Source: Lumbricus rubellus (lineage: Eukaryota; Annelida; Clitellata; Crassiclitellata; Lumbricidae). From it: a stretch of 64,000 bases of DNA. How positions within the stretch are numbered: the stretch's first letter is position 1; every line of letters starts with the position of its first letter. The position numbers and the translations under genes were made by a program. The stretch covers positions 27,865,250 through 27,929,249 of the forward strand of contig OX243827.1 of assembly GCA_945859605.1 (NCBI GenBank). Reading direction: 5' to 3'. Below the pieces are notes generated by a model. That model saw nothing but the letters and a program-made list of their open reading frames with translations, did not search any database and had not been told where the DNA came from. Positions 24,380-34,193 of the stretch are shown one piece after another.

Positions 24380-24815
24380 GGTGGAAGATTGATTAGAGCA
24401 AGTGGGTCACAGTTGCTGATTGGTTAGAGCAAGTGGGTCACTGTTGCCGATTGGTTTGAGCAAGTGGGTCATTAGCTGATTGGTTAGAGGAAGTGGGTCA
24501 CTGTAGCTGATTGGTTAGAGCAAGTGGGTCATTAGCTGATTGGTCAAAGCAAGTGGGTCACTGTAGCTGATTGGCTAGAGCAAGTGGCTAGAGCAAGTGG
24601 GTCACTGTAGCTGATTGGATAGAGCAAGTGGGTCACTGTAGCTGATTGGATAGAGCGAGTGGGTCAGTTTAGCTGATTGGTTAAAGCAAGTGGGTCAGTT
24701 TAGCTGATTGGTTAAAGCAAGTGGGTCACTGTAGCTGATTGGCTAGAGCAAGTGGGTCACTGTAGCCGATTGGTTAGAGCAAGTGGGTCACTGTAGCCGA
24801 TTGGTTAGTGCCGAA
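24380..24815. repeat. Minisatellite downstream of serpin gene 1
   Basis: About a dozen 30-37-bp units of the form AGAGCAAGTGGGTCACTGTA + GCTGATTGGTT, with shortened and variant copies. The array starts about 330 bp after the serpin stop and is missing from the right-arm copies, so it expanded after the duplication. Confidence 0.85.
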
Positions 24816-25870
24816 TTGATGTGTGGTCTTTAGATACCCCGGTACATAAAAATGCTTAATAACGATAATAGTGTTTAGTACTGGTATTAATAATTTTTCT
24901 CTTTTAATATTGTTTTAGTCCGTAAGGGATCAAATGTACCATGTTGCAAAAAATAAATTAAATTAAAAATTAATTAATTAATAATAATTAATAATCAATA
25001 AGAACATCAGGAGTATTTTGAGACTTGACTCTAAAGCAGTTTTAGCGCAGCTAAATTTTCCCAATAAGATTCTTGCATTTCAGACTCTCCTGATTTCAGT
25101 GGAACTCTGGCTTCCAGACGTATGCCAATGCAGGATAAAAGTTTTCTCTAGCATATATTTGAAAATTATTTGCAGAAATGGAAAGAAAACTCAATTCTTT
25201 AAAATGTAAATAAGGAATTTTCCATTTGTGATGCAAGTTCCTGTCATTGCAGTGGACCGTCTAGAGTGGGACTGCTTGTAATTGTAATCGTTAGTTTTAA
25301 CTTCTTGAATGCACTCCATAGCACATAGCATCGGCTTATTCACGAGCAGTGGACTAGTTCTTTGAAACATGTTGATTTATTTACGTTTGTTTGATTTATT
25401 TACGTTTGTTTGATTTATTTACGTTTGTTTGAATATACCAAATCTTGACGTGTAGACCCATTTCCGCCTTTATGTAATGCAGACGTTATTAGCAGACAAC
25501 CTATAGATGTGAAGAATGGAAATAGTGATAGACGCTTTAGTAGGCCTACAATCAACAGTGCAGTTGCTTATTATTAGTTGCATTGAGCTTGATGTTCTGT
25601 AGTATTAATTCAATGGTGCTCTGCTTTCAAAAACTGAACGTTTGGTGTGCTTTGAATGGAAATGTATTCTGTAAACGTTAAACGCTGAAGATGTTTTTCC
25701 AGAATTTTTTGAATGTAGATTGAGATTTTTTTCTACCAATAGAATGCTTCACATCTACTGAAATGCTCGTGTTTCACTTTAGCATTGTTTAGCTGAATTG
25801 AATCGGTTTAGATTAGAAAGATTGGATTAGATTAATTTTATTAGATTATATTAGATTAGCCTGCCTGGTT
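24816..25870. other. Non-coding 3' flank of serpin gene 1
   Basis: AT-rich. A 19-bp unit TTGATTTATTTACGTTTGT repeats at about 25374-25432. The segment 25490-25870 is homologous to the 3' flanks of the right-arm serpin exons, where homology ends near the CTGCCTGGTT at 25861-25870. Confidence 0.5.
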
Positions 25871-25914
25871 CATTAATACTGCATACTGTCTGCATTCCTT
25901 GTCGATCAGCGTAT

Positions 25915-26300
25915 TGAATACAGGGTTGCTTCCTCGTATGGTAATTCCAGCTAGGTCTTGCTCCAACTTGCCACCTTGATCTTAGCCAGGCTGTGTCGGG
26001 TACTCTGGCTAGTCGATCACTATGCTCCCAAGGAAGGGGGAGTGCTCCCCATACCTTCATCATACAAAACTGTGCTTTGTCAGTGCCAACTCCGTCTTGA
26101 GTTGTCTTGTACTTTTCCCTTGATTTCTTTATATCCTCGTCCCTTTTCTCTGTCCATCATCCAGCCCAACATCATCTTTCTTGGTCTTCCTGGTGGTTTC
26201 TTTCTATCCATTCTTCCCTCGAGAACAGTCCTCAAGAGCAAGTCTCCCCCCATCATGTGCCTAGCTGGAATTACCATACGAGGAAGCAACCCTGTATTCA
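25915..26300. repeat. 41-bp inverted repeat enclosing LINE remnant
   Basis: The segment at 25915-25955 is the exact or near-exact reverse complement of 26260-26300 (shared core GGAATTACCATACGAGGAAG). Since 26260-26300 lies inside LINE-derived coding sequence, the left copy looks like an inverted re-insertion of part of it. Confidence 0.7.
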
Positions 26301-26420
26301 TCTGCCTCTTCACGTCTTCCGCATTGTCTCAATCAGCGATCTTTCTTCTTGCACCAGTTGCAGCACCTCCTCATCGGTTTTGTAGTCCTTCCAACTACTC
26401 TTGGCAAAGTGCTGTAATAA
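26080..26420 (-). mobile_element. LINE remnant, reverse-transcriptase C-terminal region
   Basis: Minus-strand translation gives, in two frames separated by a stop or frameshift near 26311, a VLQLVQEERSLIETMRK segment and a TVLEGRMDRKKPPGRPRKM segment. The pattern 'L-x-T-x-x-E-G-R-(I/M)-x-G/R-K-R/K-x-x-G-R-P/Q-R' is typical of the region after the reverse transcriptase in several animal non-LTR elements. It is a decayed fragment with no intact protein. Confidence 0.65.
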
Positions 26421-26702
26421 TTATGCCAAAATAATTTTTCGAGGGCAACGGCCTCTGTTGTCATAAGCCCTCGTTAAATCTGGATAACTTATACATACGG
26501 TATTTAGACACCTGTAAAATATTAGCTAATGACAATATAAATTACGCAGCTGCTCGAATTTGCTAAGTTCGTGGCATGCCGAAACAGGCCTTCTCGCTAG
26601 ATCTATAATAAATTGTTATACATGTACATCTATTGCAAGACAGAAGAAAGCATAATGATTAATGAACGGTTAGAACTATAGAAAATGATGTGCTGAGACG
26701 GT

Positions 26703-27152
26703 TCCACAACAACTGGTCCACCGACAACACGTCCAACGACAACTCGTCCACGTACAACTGGTCCACCGACAACTCGTCCACCGAAATAGAAGCCGGATTA
26801 ATTAGAAAACGCTTGAGAAATGGAAGCTGGATGAAGGTTTTTACAGGTGAAATAGAAGCTGGATTGATGAAAAACCGCTTAAGAAATGGAAGATGGATCA
26901 AGTTTTTTTCCTATCTGAAATAGAAGCTGGATGCATGTTGAGACACATGATGAAAATCGTCAATTCAGCTTCTATTGAAGCAAGAAAACCATTAGACTTT
27001 TTCATAAACCCAGCTCCTATTTCGTAAATAAAGAACTTTCATCCAGGTTACATTTCTCAAGCGCTTTCTCGTTAATCCGACTTCTATTTCAGTGGACCAG
27101 TTGTCGGTGGACCAGTTGTCCGTGGACGAGTTGTCGTTGGACGAGTTGTCGT
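26703..27152. mobile_element. Foldback-like element with 15-bp tandem repeats in both ends
   Basis: The left end has about five head-to-tail 15-bp units (AACTGGTCCACCGAC, AACTCGTCCACGTAC and variants) at 26709-26785. The right end has about four of the same units inverted at 27091-27152. Inside, both arms continue with a shared GAAATAGAAGC...GGATTAA segment and a middle with repeated AAATGGAAGCTGGAT motifs. Outer arms made of tandem 15-bp repeats are a hallmark I associate with sea-urchin TU foldback transposons. Target duplication not identified; no transposase. Confidence 0.65.
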
Positions 27153-28369
27153 GACACTCGTCCGGACTCCGCCACACACAAGCACGTCTTCCACACCCCG
27201 CAAGATTTCCCCATCCCCACACCACCCAGCAGGAAATATCGCATGTCTCAAAAAGTTTTCACCAATTAAAATCTTTACAAATTAGCCACAAACTATTCTA
27301 TTGCCTATTTGCATCTGTATTATGATTACATATAAAACCGCACTTTCTTACTGACAATTGTGATTAACTAAGTCGTTGTTTGACTGCAATGGGCTCATCA
27401 AAGATTAGGCCTATCTGGATACTTCAATTATTCAATCCGACCTTTCAATTCTCCATTGTATGGAGTCGATAATGAATGCATTATAATATTATATTATAAA
27501 TTATATTCACTGGCAGGGAGAATACAAGATGTATCTAAACAAGAACGACGCAATGTCTCGATCTAAACACCCTTTAAACGAAGTCAAACAACCCTATTTA
27601 TAATAATACAGGAGCAACGTTCTTTTGATGAATTAATAGTAGAAGGATATGAAAAATATCATAGGCAATCGCCAGATTCAGAATGTTACTATTATCGGAA
27701 AAGCGTAATAAATCGTTAGGCCTAGGAACTATGAGAATTGTTTAAAATGATTTCTGTTGGCATTAACGACCATAATTATGTTGCAGCCGTAACATGTCGC
27801 TAAACAACACAGGTGCAGTGCTTTAATTTAGACACCTTTAAAAATGATTGAACGACTCAATAATATGTATGAAAACAGCTGTCTGTACATGCTAAGCAAT
27901 CCAGAATTTTCTAGAGAAATAAATAATTAAGTCTACAGGGACCTGCGGTGAAAAGTGTTCCAAAATAACGAGCTGTCGATATTTATCGGTATTTGCTGGC
28001 CCAAGACATTGCTATATTATTAAAATTATTAAAATCAATAATAATAATAATTTCTGAACTGTGAAGCCGGACCCTAAATGGCTTGACTGGGAAAACAGTC
28101 AAAATTTAACAACCAACCGTATGTCAACTCGCATTGCAGCAGTCAGCGTACCGTCTGTTGTTTATACTGTGCTGGCAACCTGAAGACATTGACTCTGAAG
28201 GGAATGGCTATCCAGAAACCGTAGTCCTAGAATGATTAAATACACTAAGACACAATTTTATTAGTTTTATCAGGACTTTTTTAGTGTCCAGTTTAAACAA
28301 AAAACTTGTGCACTTGTGTATATCGTCACAGTTGCACAGATATATGAATTTGCACAAGCGCACAAGTTA
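27153..28369. other. AT-rich non-coding stretch
   Basis: No exon, RNA gene or clear repeat recognised. Confidence 0.45.
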
Positions 28370-28800
28370 CAATTCATCTGTAATGATTAACAATTCATAT
28401 GTAATGATTAACAGCTCATTTGTATTGATTAACCCCTTTACCGTGATCCCCGAGTTAACTCGTCCAAATTTTACTAAGAATATTTTTATTACACGGTAAA
28501 CGGGTTAACAGCTCATTTGTAATGATTAACAGCTCATTTGATTGATTAACAGCTAATTTGTAATGATTAGCAACTCATTTGTAATGATTAGCAACTCATC
28601 TTTAATGATTAACAACTCAAACTTAATGATTAACAGCTCATCTGAAATTATTAATAGCTCATCACTAATGATTAACAGCTCATCTGTAATGATTAACTCA
28701 TCGGTAAAGATTAACAGCTCAAAAGTAATGATTAACAGCTCATCTGTAATGATTAACTCATCGGTAAAGATTAACAGCTCATCTGTGATGATTAAGCTGA
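28370..28800. repeat. 21-bp tandem array (ATTAACAGCTCATTTGTAATG)
   Basis: About twenty degenerate units of roughly 15-21 bp based on GATTAACAGCTCATCTGTAAT. The two opposite-strand frames of 83 and 105 codons across it are simple translations of the repeat. A 72-bp palindromic MITE (28433-28504) sits inside the array. Confidence 0.85.
28433..28504. mobile_element. 72-bp palindromic MITE flanked by TTAA
   Basis: TTAA at 28429-28432 and 28505-28508 flank ends CCCCTTTACCGTG and CACGGTAAACGGG, which are imperfect inverted repeats. TTAA target duplication and CCC-starting ends fit a piggyBac-type MITE, at the very small end of the size range. Confidence 0.6.
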
Positions 28801-30214
28801 CCATTCACCGTCAGTGGGAAGCTCCGACAGCAAGGAGAGGACTGACCAGCCGTCCCCATATGTTGAGGCTGAGAAATTGAATTCGCTAGCACTTGATGCA
28901 TATGGATGCCTCCCAGGCCAGCAATTGGGAGTCATTTTCTACTTCTTCTCGCCACCGTCAGAAAGAAATCGTGAATGCTGTGGAAGTTGAAAGGTCAACA
29001 GAAAAATCCAAGGTTGGTCCCCAGAATGAACTTTGGCCAAACATAAACAGGCCCACTGAGAGGAAGTGGCAGCGGGAATTCCCAGGGCCTGAGAGCTTCT
29101 AGGTGCCCGGCAGTGGGGCCTGCTAAGCAGTTGAGCCTTGTCAGCAGACTATCTGTTCCTCCTATCCTCTTCCTCTCTCATTCTGGGTAGTTACACAAAA
29201 TTTATGATTTCTACCTTTCAAAGTACAACATAAAATGAAATACAATTTTATTTTAAATTAACAACTGAATTAAATCATAGCTGCATATTTATATAAACAT
29301 AATGTCACACATTTTGTACGGCCACACCCGCACCTTTGCTAGTTTCTTTTCTTTCCATATACATTTTTTCATAAAACCTGAAGATAGTTTAGTAGACCGC
29401 TCTGTCCAGTAGCTTCGAGTTTCTGTCTCCGGGCCTGCACATAACAATACTCTCAATAATTTAATTAACTAAATCTGCCAACCATATCGCCAGTAGTATA
29501 TCCATATCGCCAGAACCAACAAAACATTGTTCTGCATTATGAGCAGGGTTTCGTGTGTTAGTAAAAAATAACAAAAACAGATAAACAAGAAAAACAGTAG
29601 AAACATGAAAGTATATGTAACAAACAAACTCAGCTGGATTTATAATGACAACTTATTTTCAAAACTATCTGCAACTTTAAAATTTCAAACAACAGCTGAA
29701 CTGATATGGTCTTCATTAAAACTGCATAATTATGCAGAAAGTTTGATTAATTTAATAATGTTTGATCAAATAAATAAAATCCAAATAACTCATAGAAAAA
29801 TTCAACGTGTGAAAGAATCAACCTTACCCCCACAAATGCCGAATTAATAATCTAGATCACGAACCTCTTGTCAAATACACAAACAAGTTAGAAACACACA
29901 AAAGAAATGTATACAGCAGCATTTTCCATACAATGTAAACAACTCAGTGGTTCCAAACCCTTTGCTCGAACACAGTCATTTAGTCCACTTGGCATAGCCA
30001 GAAAGAAATCATAATTTTACAAAGCACAAATAGATACAGAACACGAGAAAAAAAAATCGTGAACGCAACAGTCAGCAACAGTAATATCTTTAGAAGCTTG
30101 CATGGTCTGAAACAGAAAGCATAATTTTATGATGCCTTCAATTGAAAAACCACTAGAGTCCAATTCAGGCATTTTTACGTTAACCATGTCCTGTGATAAT
30201 ATAATACAGGTCTG

Positions 30215-30430
30215 AAGCTATAATAACAACAACAATGACAATTTCTATGGTGTCGCAACACAGCCACTACAAGGGTGCCTCACAAAAAAAAACTAAGAGC
30301 CTTATAAAACAAACAAGTCCCCAAGTCCTGATTTGAAGGAGTCAATCGAGTTAGTCACTCACAGGGCAGGAGGAAGACTGTTCCATCATCTGGGGCCGTT
30401 CACCGAGAAAGCCCAAACACTCGGAAAACT
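30215..30430 (-). repeat. Second copy of the dispersed AAT-tailed repeat
   Basis: Shares ACAATGACAATTTCTATGG, the 'ACAAGGGTGCCTCAC' segment and the following 'TTTGAAGGAGTCAA' block with 10136-10330. Confidence 0.55.
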
Positions 30431-30721
30431 TGTGTGTTTTTTGGAAACCCCCCTTCATCCCAAAGTCAAATGACAAAAAAATAACATTTATGTAAAAACA
30501 TGCACAGTTTTCTGGTGAATATCCTACACTGGACTTCAGTGATAAACTTCCGATGAAGGCTTCGTATGGTTTCTAACTGGTAAACACAAAAGGCACCAAT
30601 TATATCTCCACATTCTTAAACACGGAAACAAGTCAACAAAAACATTTTACCCTTGTTTGCAGGCACACTTTTCACACTGCCCTCTTTAAAATTTTCCAAA
30701 GTGCAAACACGACCATTCATT

Positions 30722-30875
30722 CAATCATTCAGAGCATTTATATAGCGCCCCTTCAAGAAACTACTCAGAGGGGAAGATCAACAAGTAAGACTGACGTATG
30801 ACAGACTGTCTATGACGCAAAGCAACTGTGAGGGAAGGATTTCTCAAGGTCCTTACACAGAGAACCCATGAAAGT
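30722..30875 (-). repeat. Diverged SINE copy
   Basis: Begins with ATTCAGAGCATTTATATAGC and GCCCCTTCAAGAAACTACTC, then runs into a diverged SINE body ending CTCAAGGTCCTTACACAG. The tail matches the LINE ends at 38205, 41262 and 44104. Confidence 0.6.
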
Positions 30876-31146
30876 AAGCTCAAACTCCTACTTCAGCTAA
30901 TGTGTCCCATATCTTCTAAAGGGGCAGGGTCACAAATTTCAGAATGGGTTGCCTAGCAACCTAAATACACCGCCCAGCAACCTATGACATGGCAAAAGAA
31001 TGCCTTATTGACTTTGCTCAAGTTTTTGCTAGTTATCTTTACACACAAATTTCCCGCTCACAACTCATTTTGTGCAGACGGGTCACATTTTACACAACGC
31101 ACCAGGAATAAAAACCCCAAATACTATATATCGTAAAAGCCACACT

Positions 31147-31334
31147 GATCATTTGATAATATCATTTGACGATATCATTTGACGATATCATTTGACGATA
31201 TCATTTGACGATATCATTTGACGATATCATTTGATGGTATCATTTGACGATATCGTTTGATGGTATCATTTGATGATATCATTTGATGATATCATTTGAT
31301 GATATCATTTTACGATATCATTTGATGATATCCA
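31147..31334. repeat. 13-bp minisatellite at the 3' end of the ZF2 gene
   Basis: About fourteen units of ATATCATTTGACG or ATATCATTTGATG. The array begins only some 25 bp after the ZF2 stop codon (minus strand), so it is probably transcribed in the 3' untranslated region. Confidence 0.9.
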
Positions 31335-31358
31335 ACCAAATTAATGCCAGAGTCATGG

Positions 31359-31576
31359 TTATAGTTTTGGTGATGAGGAATCGTCCTTAGGATGTCTGTG
31401 AGGCGATGAAGACGAAGCCGTCGCATCCAAAGGAATCTGGTGGTGAATCTTCTTCATGTGACGCGTCAGGTTCGTCCGAAACGTAAACGCGGCGCCACAG
31501 ACGATGCAGATGTGACGGTAGCGAGACGAACGCATTGTCTTCGAGTCTGCGGAAGACGACGCGCAGTTCAGCACAC
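31359..31576 (-). CDS. ZF2 exon 4: third C2H2 finger and C-terminus
   Basis: Starts at acceptor CTTTCCAG in phase 1, matching the phase-1 donor of exon 3, and ends at TAA (31359-31361). On the 651-residue joined protein the finger uses Cys603, Cys606, His619 and His624 (C-x2-C, H-x4-H). It is followed by a Ser/His-rich tail of about 27 residues. The finger shares the NL-x-RH core with the fingers in exons 1 and 3, suggesting exon duplication. Confidence 0.85.
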
Positions 31577-32015
31577 CTGGAAAGACCATGCAGGAAGTGG
31601 TCACGTTAGAAAAACACAGTGAGGGGATGATCCATTGCGTTGAGAGTACCACTGAGTAGGTTTGGCAAAAGGTGCTGTATAAATATGATTATGAGAGCTT
31701 GAATGAATGAATGTACATGTAACGAACTCCTAACTAATCATCCTCCCTCTAAGAGATGCTACAGAAACTCTTGATTGAATAATAACAATTATAATGATAA
31801 TAACACCGCCAATAATGTTAACAATAATATAAATGATTAACAAATAAATGTGTGCATAAATATATATATATACACACACATATATACCGTGATGTATATA
31901 TATAAATATATATTATATAATATATACGTAATATTATATATATGTACATTGTACAATATAAATATATGTGAGGTGGGTCTATCCATTACATGTAAATTGT
32001 ATATAATTATTATAC

Positions 32016-32216
32016 CACTAAGTGCAGATTCAAAGGCGACTGGTGCTTTGCGTGGTGGTCGGCTGTTATCCTTTGTTGTAGCGTGGCTTTTCTTGACGTG
32101 ACGTTGGAGATTGTTCGACATGGAGAAGCTGGCATCACACAACACGCACTGGAACTTCTTCATCCGCGGCTCCTCATCCTCCACCTCAATGGACCGTGAA
32201 GAGTCGGGTGATCCAA
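32016..32216 (-). CDS. ZF2 exon 3: second C2H2 finger
   Basis: 201 bp, phase 1 at both ends. The acceptor is GATCTTCCAG and the donor AGTG|GTATAA. It encodes an acidic lead-in (EVEDEEPRMKK) and a finger with Cys536, Cys539, His552 and His557 followed by a basic linker. Because it is symmetrical in phase, it could be skipped without breaking the frame. A second in-frame donor three bases further upstream in the exon would remove one codon; the chosen one fits consensus better. Confidence 0.82.
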
Positions 32217-32356
32217 CTGGAAGATCGATACAGAACAATTCCATCCAAATCATTTAATATATATATAATTATATATTTATTTATTTACTGAGAATTTGAT
32301 ATATATTTGATATATATAATACAAGTATGTATAAACACATGTATAATATATACATA

Positions 32357-32766
32357 GACTGTGTCCCAATAAATAGGGCACCCTTTTTATAATGTGAATC
32401 AAACAGGCAAATCTTAAGCGATTTTCAAAATTTCAAAACTGTTTTTATCCTGAGATAATTATCTTACACTGATTCAAATATGAAATTTCTGGCATGAATA
32501 TTGACGTCACAATTACGTCATTTGCATCAGAGAATTCAAATGTTAAGTACCGAACACAATGATTTTTGTTGACCTTTGGTTTCGATATGCAAATTAACGA
32601 CGTCATTATGACTTAATTTTTAGTGAGGGCCGTTCATAAATTACCAATTTGTAGATAATTATCTCAGGATAAAAACACTTAAAAAATTGAAATTTTGACA
32701 ATCGATGAATATTTACCAGTTTTATTCACATTTTAAAAAGGGTGCCCGATTTATTGGGACACAGTG
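32357..32766. mobile_element. Tc1/mariner-like MITE in ZF2 intron 2
   Basis: Ends share ACTGTGTCCCAATAAAT and then GGGCACCCTTTTTA in inverted orientation, about 38 bp each. TA dinucleotides at 32355-32356 and 32767-32768 flank the element. It is 410 bp with no transposase. TA flanks and long inverted ends fit a Tc1/mariner-type non-autonomous element. Confidence 0.65.
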
Positions 32767-32884
32767 TATATAATACATGTACAAATACATGACATACATG
32801 AATAATATTATTATATATATATAATACATATATATGTATACAAATGTATATATAATTATATGTATAATTATATAATGTATTTAT

Positions 32885-32945
32885 TTATTTCAAAACTTTT
32901 ACATAGCACCTCTTCAAAGTAGGCTACTCAGAAGCTCTCCCGGCC
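32885..32945 (-). repeat. SINE or LINE 3' tail fragment
   Basis: The pattern TTTTACATAGCACCTCTTCA...CTACTCAGAAGCTCTCC is the inverted, diverged version of the tail shared by the SINEs and LINE ends here. Confidence 0.45.
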
Positions 32946-32982
32946 CAACCACAGCTAAACAAGACAGTTCATAGGTTCTTAA

Positions 32983-33056
32983 CACGTTGGCCGCTGATTT
33001 GCTGTGTTAAATGACTCAATGGGGGACGTGTTAACACGTCCCTCGCGGCCAATGTG
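32983..33056. mobile_element. 74-bp palindromic MITE flanked by TTAA
   Basis: TTAA at 32979-32982 and 33057-33060 flank inverted ends CACGTTGGCCGC and GCGGCCAATGTG. The middle contains ACGTGTTAACACGT, itself a palindrome. Same size and target as the element at 28433-28504 but a different sequence. Confidence 0.6.
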
Positions 33057-33171
33057 TTAAGGAACAGAGTGGAATGAACTCTGGGAATTAAGTGCAAATG
33101 CATACTCTCATCAAAAAAGTAATTGACCTATAACGGTGTAAATGAATACCTCCATCATATAAGCAACGTAC

Positions 33172-33309
33172 CTGTAATGGTGTCGGTTATCAGCGTTTTG
33201 TGGAAGGTAGCGTTGCCAACCGTGAGAATGTCACGAATGCAGCCAGATGTCGCTCGGCCAGATGAGCCATCGAGCGAACAGCAGTCCTCAAAACAATGCT
33301 CCGAATTGT
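33172..33309 (-). CDS. ZF2 exon 2: linker exon
   Basis: 138 bp, phase 1 at both ends. The acceptor is GATTTTCAG and the donor ACAG|GTACGTTG. It encodes 46 residues, polar with four cysteines near the start (EHCFEDCC...) but no finger. The open frame in the single phase that fits both neighbours, with strong splice sites, supports it. It could be skipped without frameshift. Confidence 0.72.
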
Positions 33310-33777
33310 CTGAAAATCAAATCAACCAACGAATGAATTATAGTAGCTTCAATAAAATTGTGATTAATGAATTGGAAATAATAATAATAATATATAAAAA
33401 AATTGAAAAAATAATAATAATAACATCAATAAAACGGTTTGCAAAGCATCTTATCATGGCCGATGCTGTTCGAGGACGTGAAGTTAAAGAGTTAAAGGCA
33501 AACATATGATTGTTTAAGAATTATTACAATAATTAATTATCATTATTACAGCAATTTGCTGGACAAGCGTATTTGAGCAGAAGATCTCCTTGCAAGAGTA
33601 GAGGATTAGACCTTCTATGCAGCGCCGGAAAAAACCATTTTGAACCAGAATTTAACCATATTCAGAGATGTCTTCAACATGTGGCTCTTTTGTCTCGAAA
33701 CCACATTTTTTCTTTTGGTCTCCTGCACTAGGAGCGCCACTGATTAGGGTGCACTGCAAGATTGACAGACACATTAC

Positions 33778-33860
33778 AATACTTGGCCTTGCTGAAGTCA
33801 TGCATTGTAAATGTAACCACGTTACAGCATAGAGTACATTACCGATGAAACTACGTATAC
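33778..33860. repeat. 83-bp direct repeat, copy 1
   Basis: Matches 34081-34163 at nearly every base (both start AATACTTGGCCTTGCTGAAG and end near GAAACTACGTA). The two copies bracket the SINE at 33866-34082 within ZF2 intron 1. Confidence 0.85.
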
Positions 33861-33865
33861 GTCTT

Positions 33866-34082
33866 GGGACGCGGTGGTGTAGTGGTGGCGTTGTTGCCTT
33901 GGAGCCGGAATGTTCGAGGTTCGAATCCACCTCGCCGCGTAAGGACCTTGGGCAAGTCCTTCACTCGCAATTGCTAAACGCTTCGGCGTGAAACTCTGAT
34001 GCAGTGTCCGCTATGCATTCGGGAGCATCTCTGAATAGAGAGAGCTTGAAGGGGTGCTATAACAAGTGCACATACAAACAAA
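33866..34082 (+). repeat. Full-length tRNA-derived SINE in ZF2 intron 1
   Basis: Head with GGTGGTGTAGTGG (A box) and GGTTCGAATCC (B box), then the family body CTTGGGCAAGTCCTTCACT and tail GGGGTGCTATAACAAG plus ACAAACAAA. It is antisense to the host gene. Confidence 0.88.
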
Positions 34083-34163
34083 TACTTGGCCTTGCTGAAG
34101 TCATGTATTGTAAATGTACCTGCATTACAGCATAGAGTACGTTACCGATGAAACTACGTACAC
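34081..34163. repeat. 83-bp direct repeat, copy 2
   Basis: Second copy of the 33778-33860 sequence, ending 30 bp before the ZF2 exon 1 donor. Confidence 0.85.
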
Positions 34164-34193
34164 ATAATTAACGAAGATATGGAAAAGCTTTAC

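Larger units (their letters stand above)
20700..25870. repeat. Left arm of a large inverted serpin duplication
   Basis: Most of this interval matches the right-hand serpin region in reverse orientation. Matches include the upstream flank (about 20740-21900 against about 48130-50790), exon 1, the intron, exon 2 and the 3' flank (about 25490-25870 against about 38640-38940, 41680-41980 and 44515-44840). The minisatellite at 24380-24815 has no counterpart on the right. Several right-arm insertions are absent here. Confidence 0.75.
28801..31146. other. Non-coding stretch
   Basis: No supported exon. A 69-codon plus frame at 28893-29102 lies in locally GC-richer DNA but has no splice context, homologue or domain I can name. 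A repeat is at 30215-30430 and a SINE fragment at 30722-30875. Confidence 0.4.

Noticed and set aside
26690..27225. Ser/Thr/Asn-rich frames
   Set aside because: They cross the 15-bp repeats of a foldback element.
28553..28880. 83- and 105-codon frames on opposite strands
   Set aside because: Both are translations of the 21-bp tandem array.
31147..31334. CRISPR-like array
   Set aside because: A direct 13-bp minisatellite with no spacers, in an intron-bearing animal genome.
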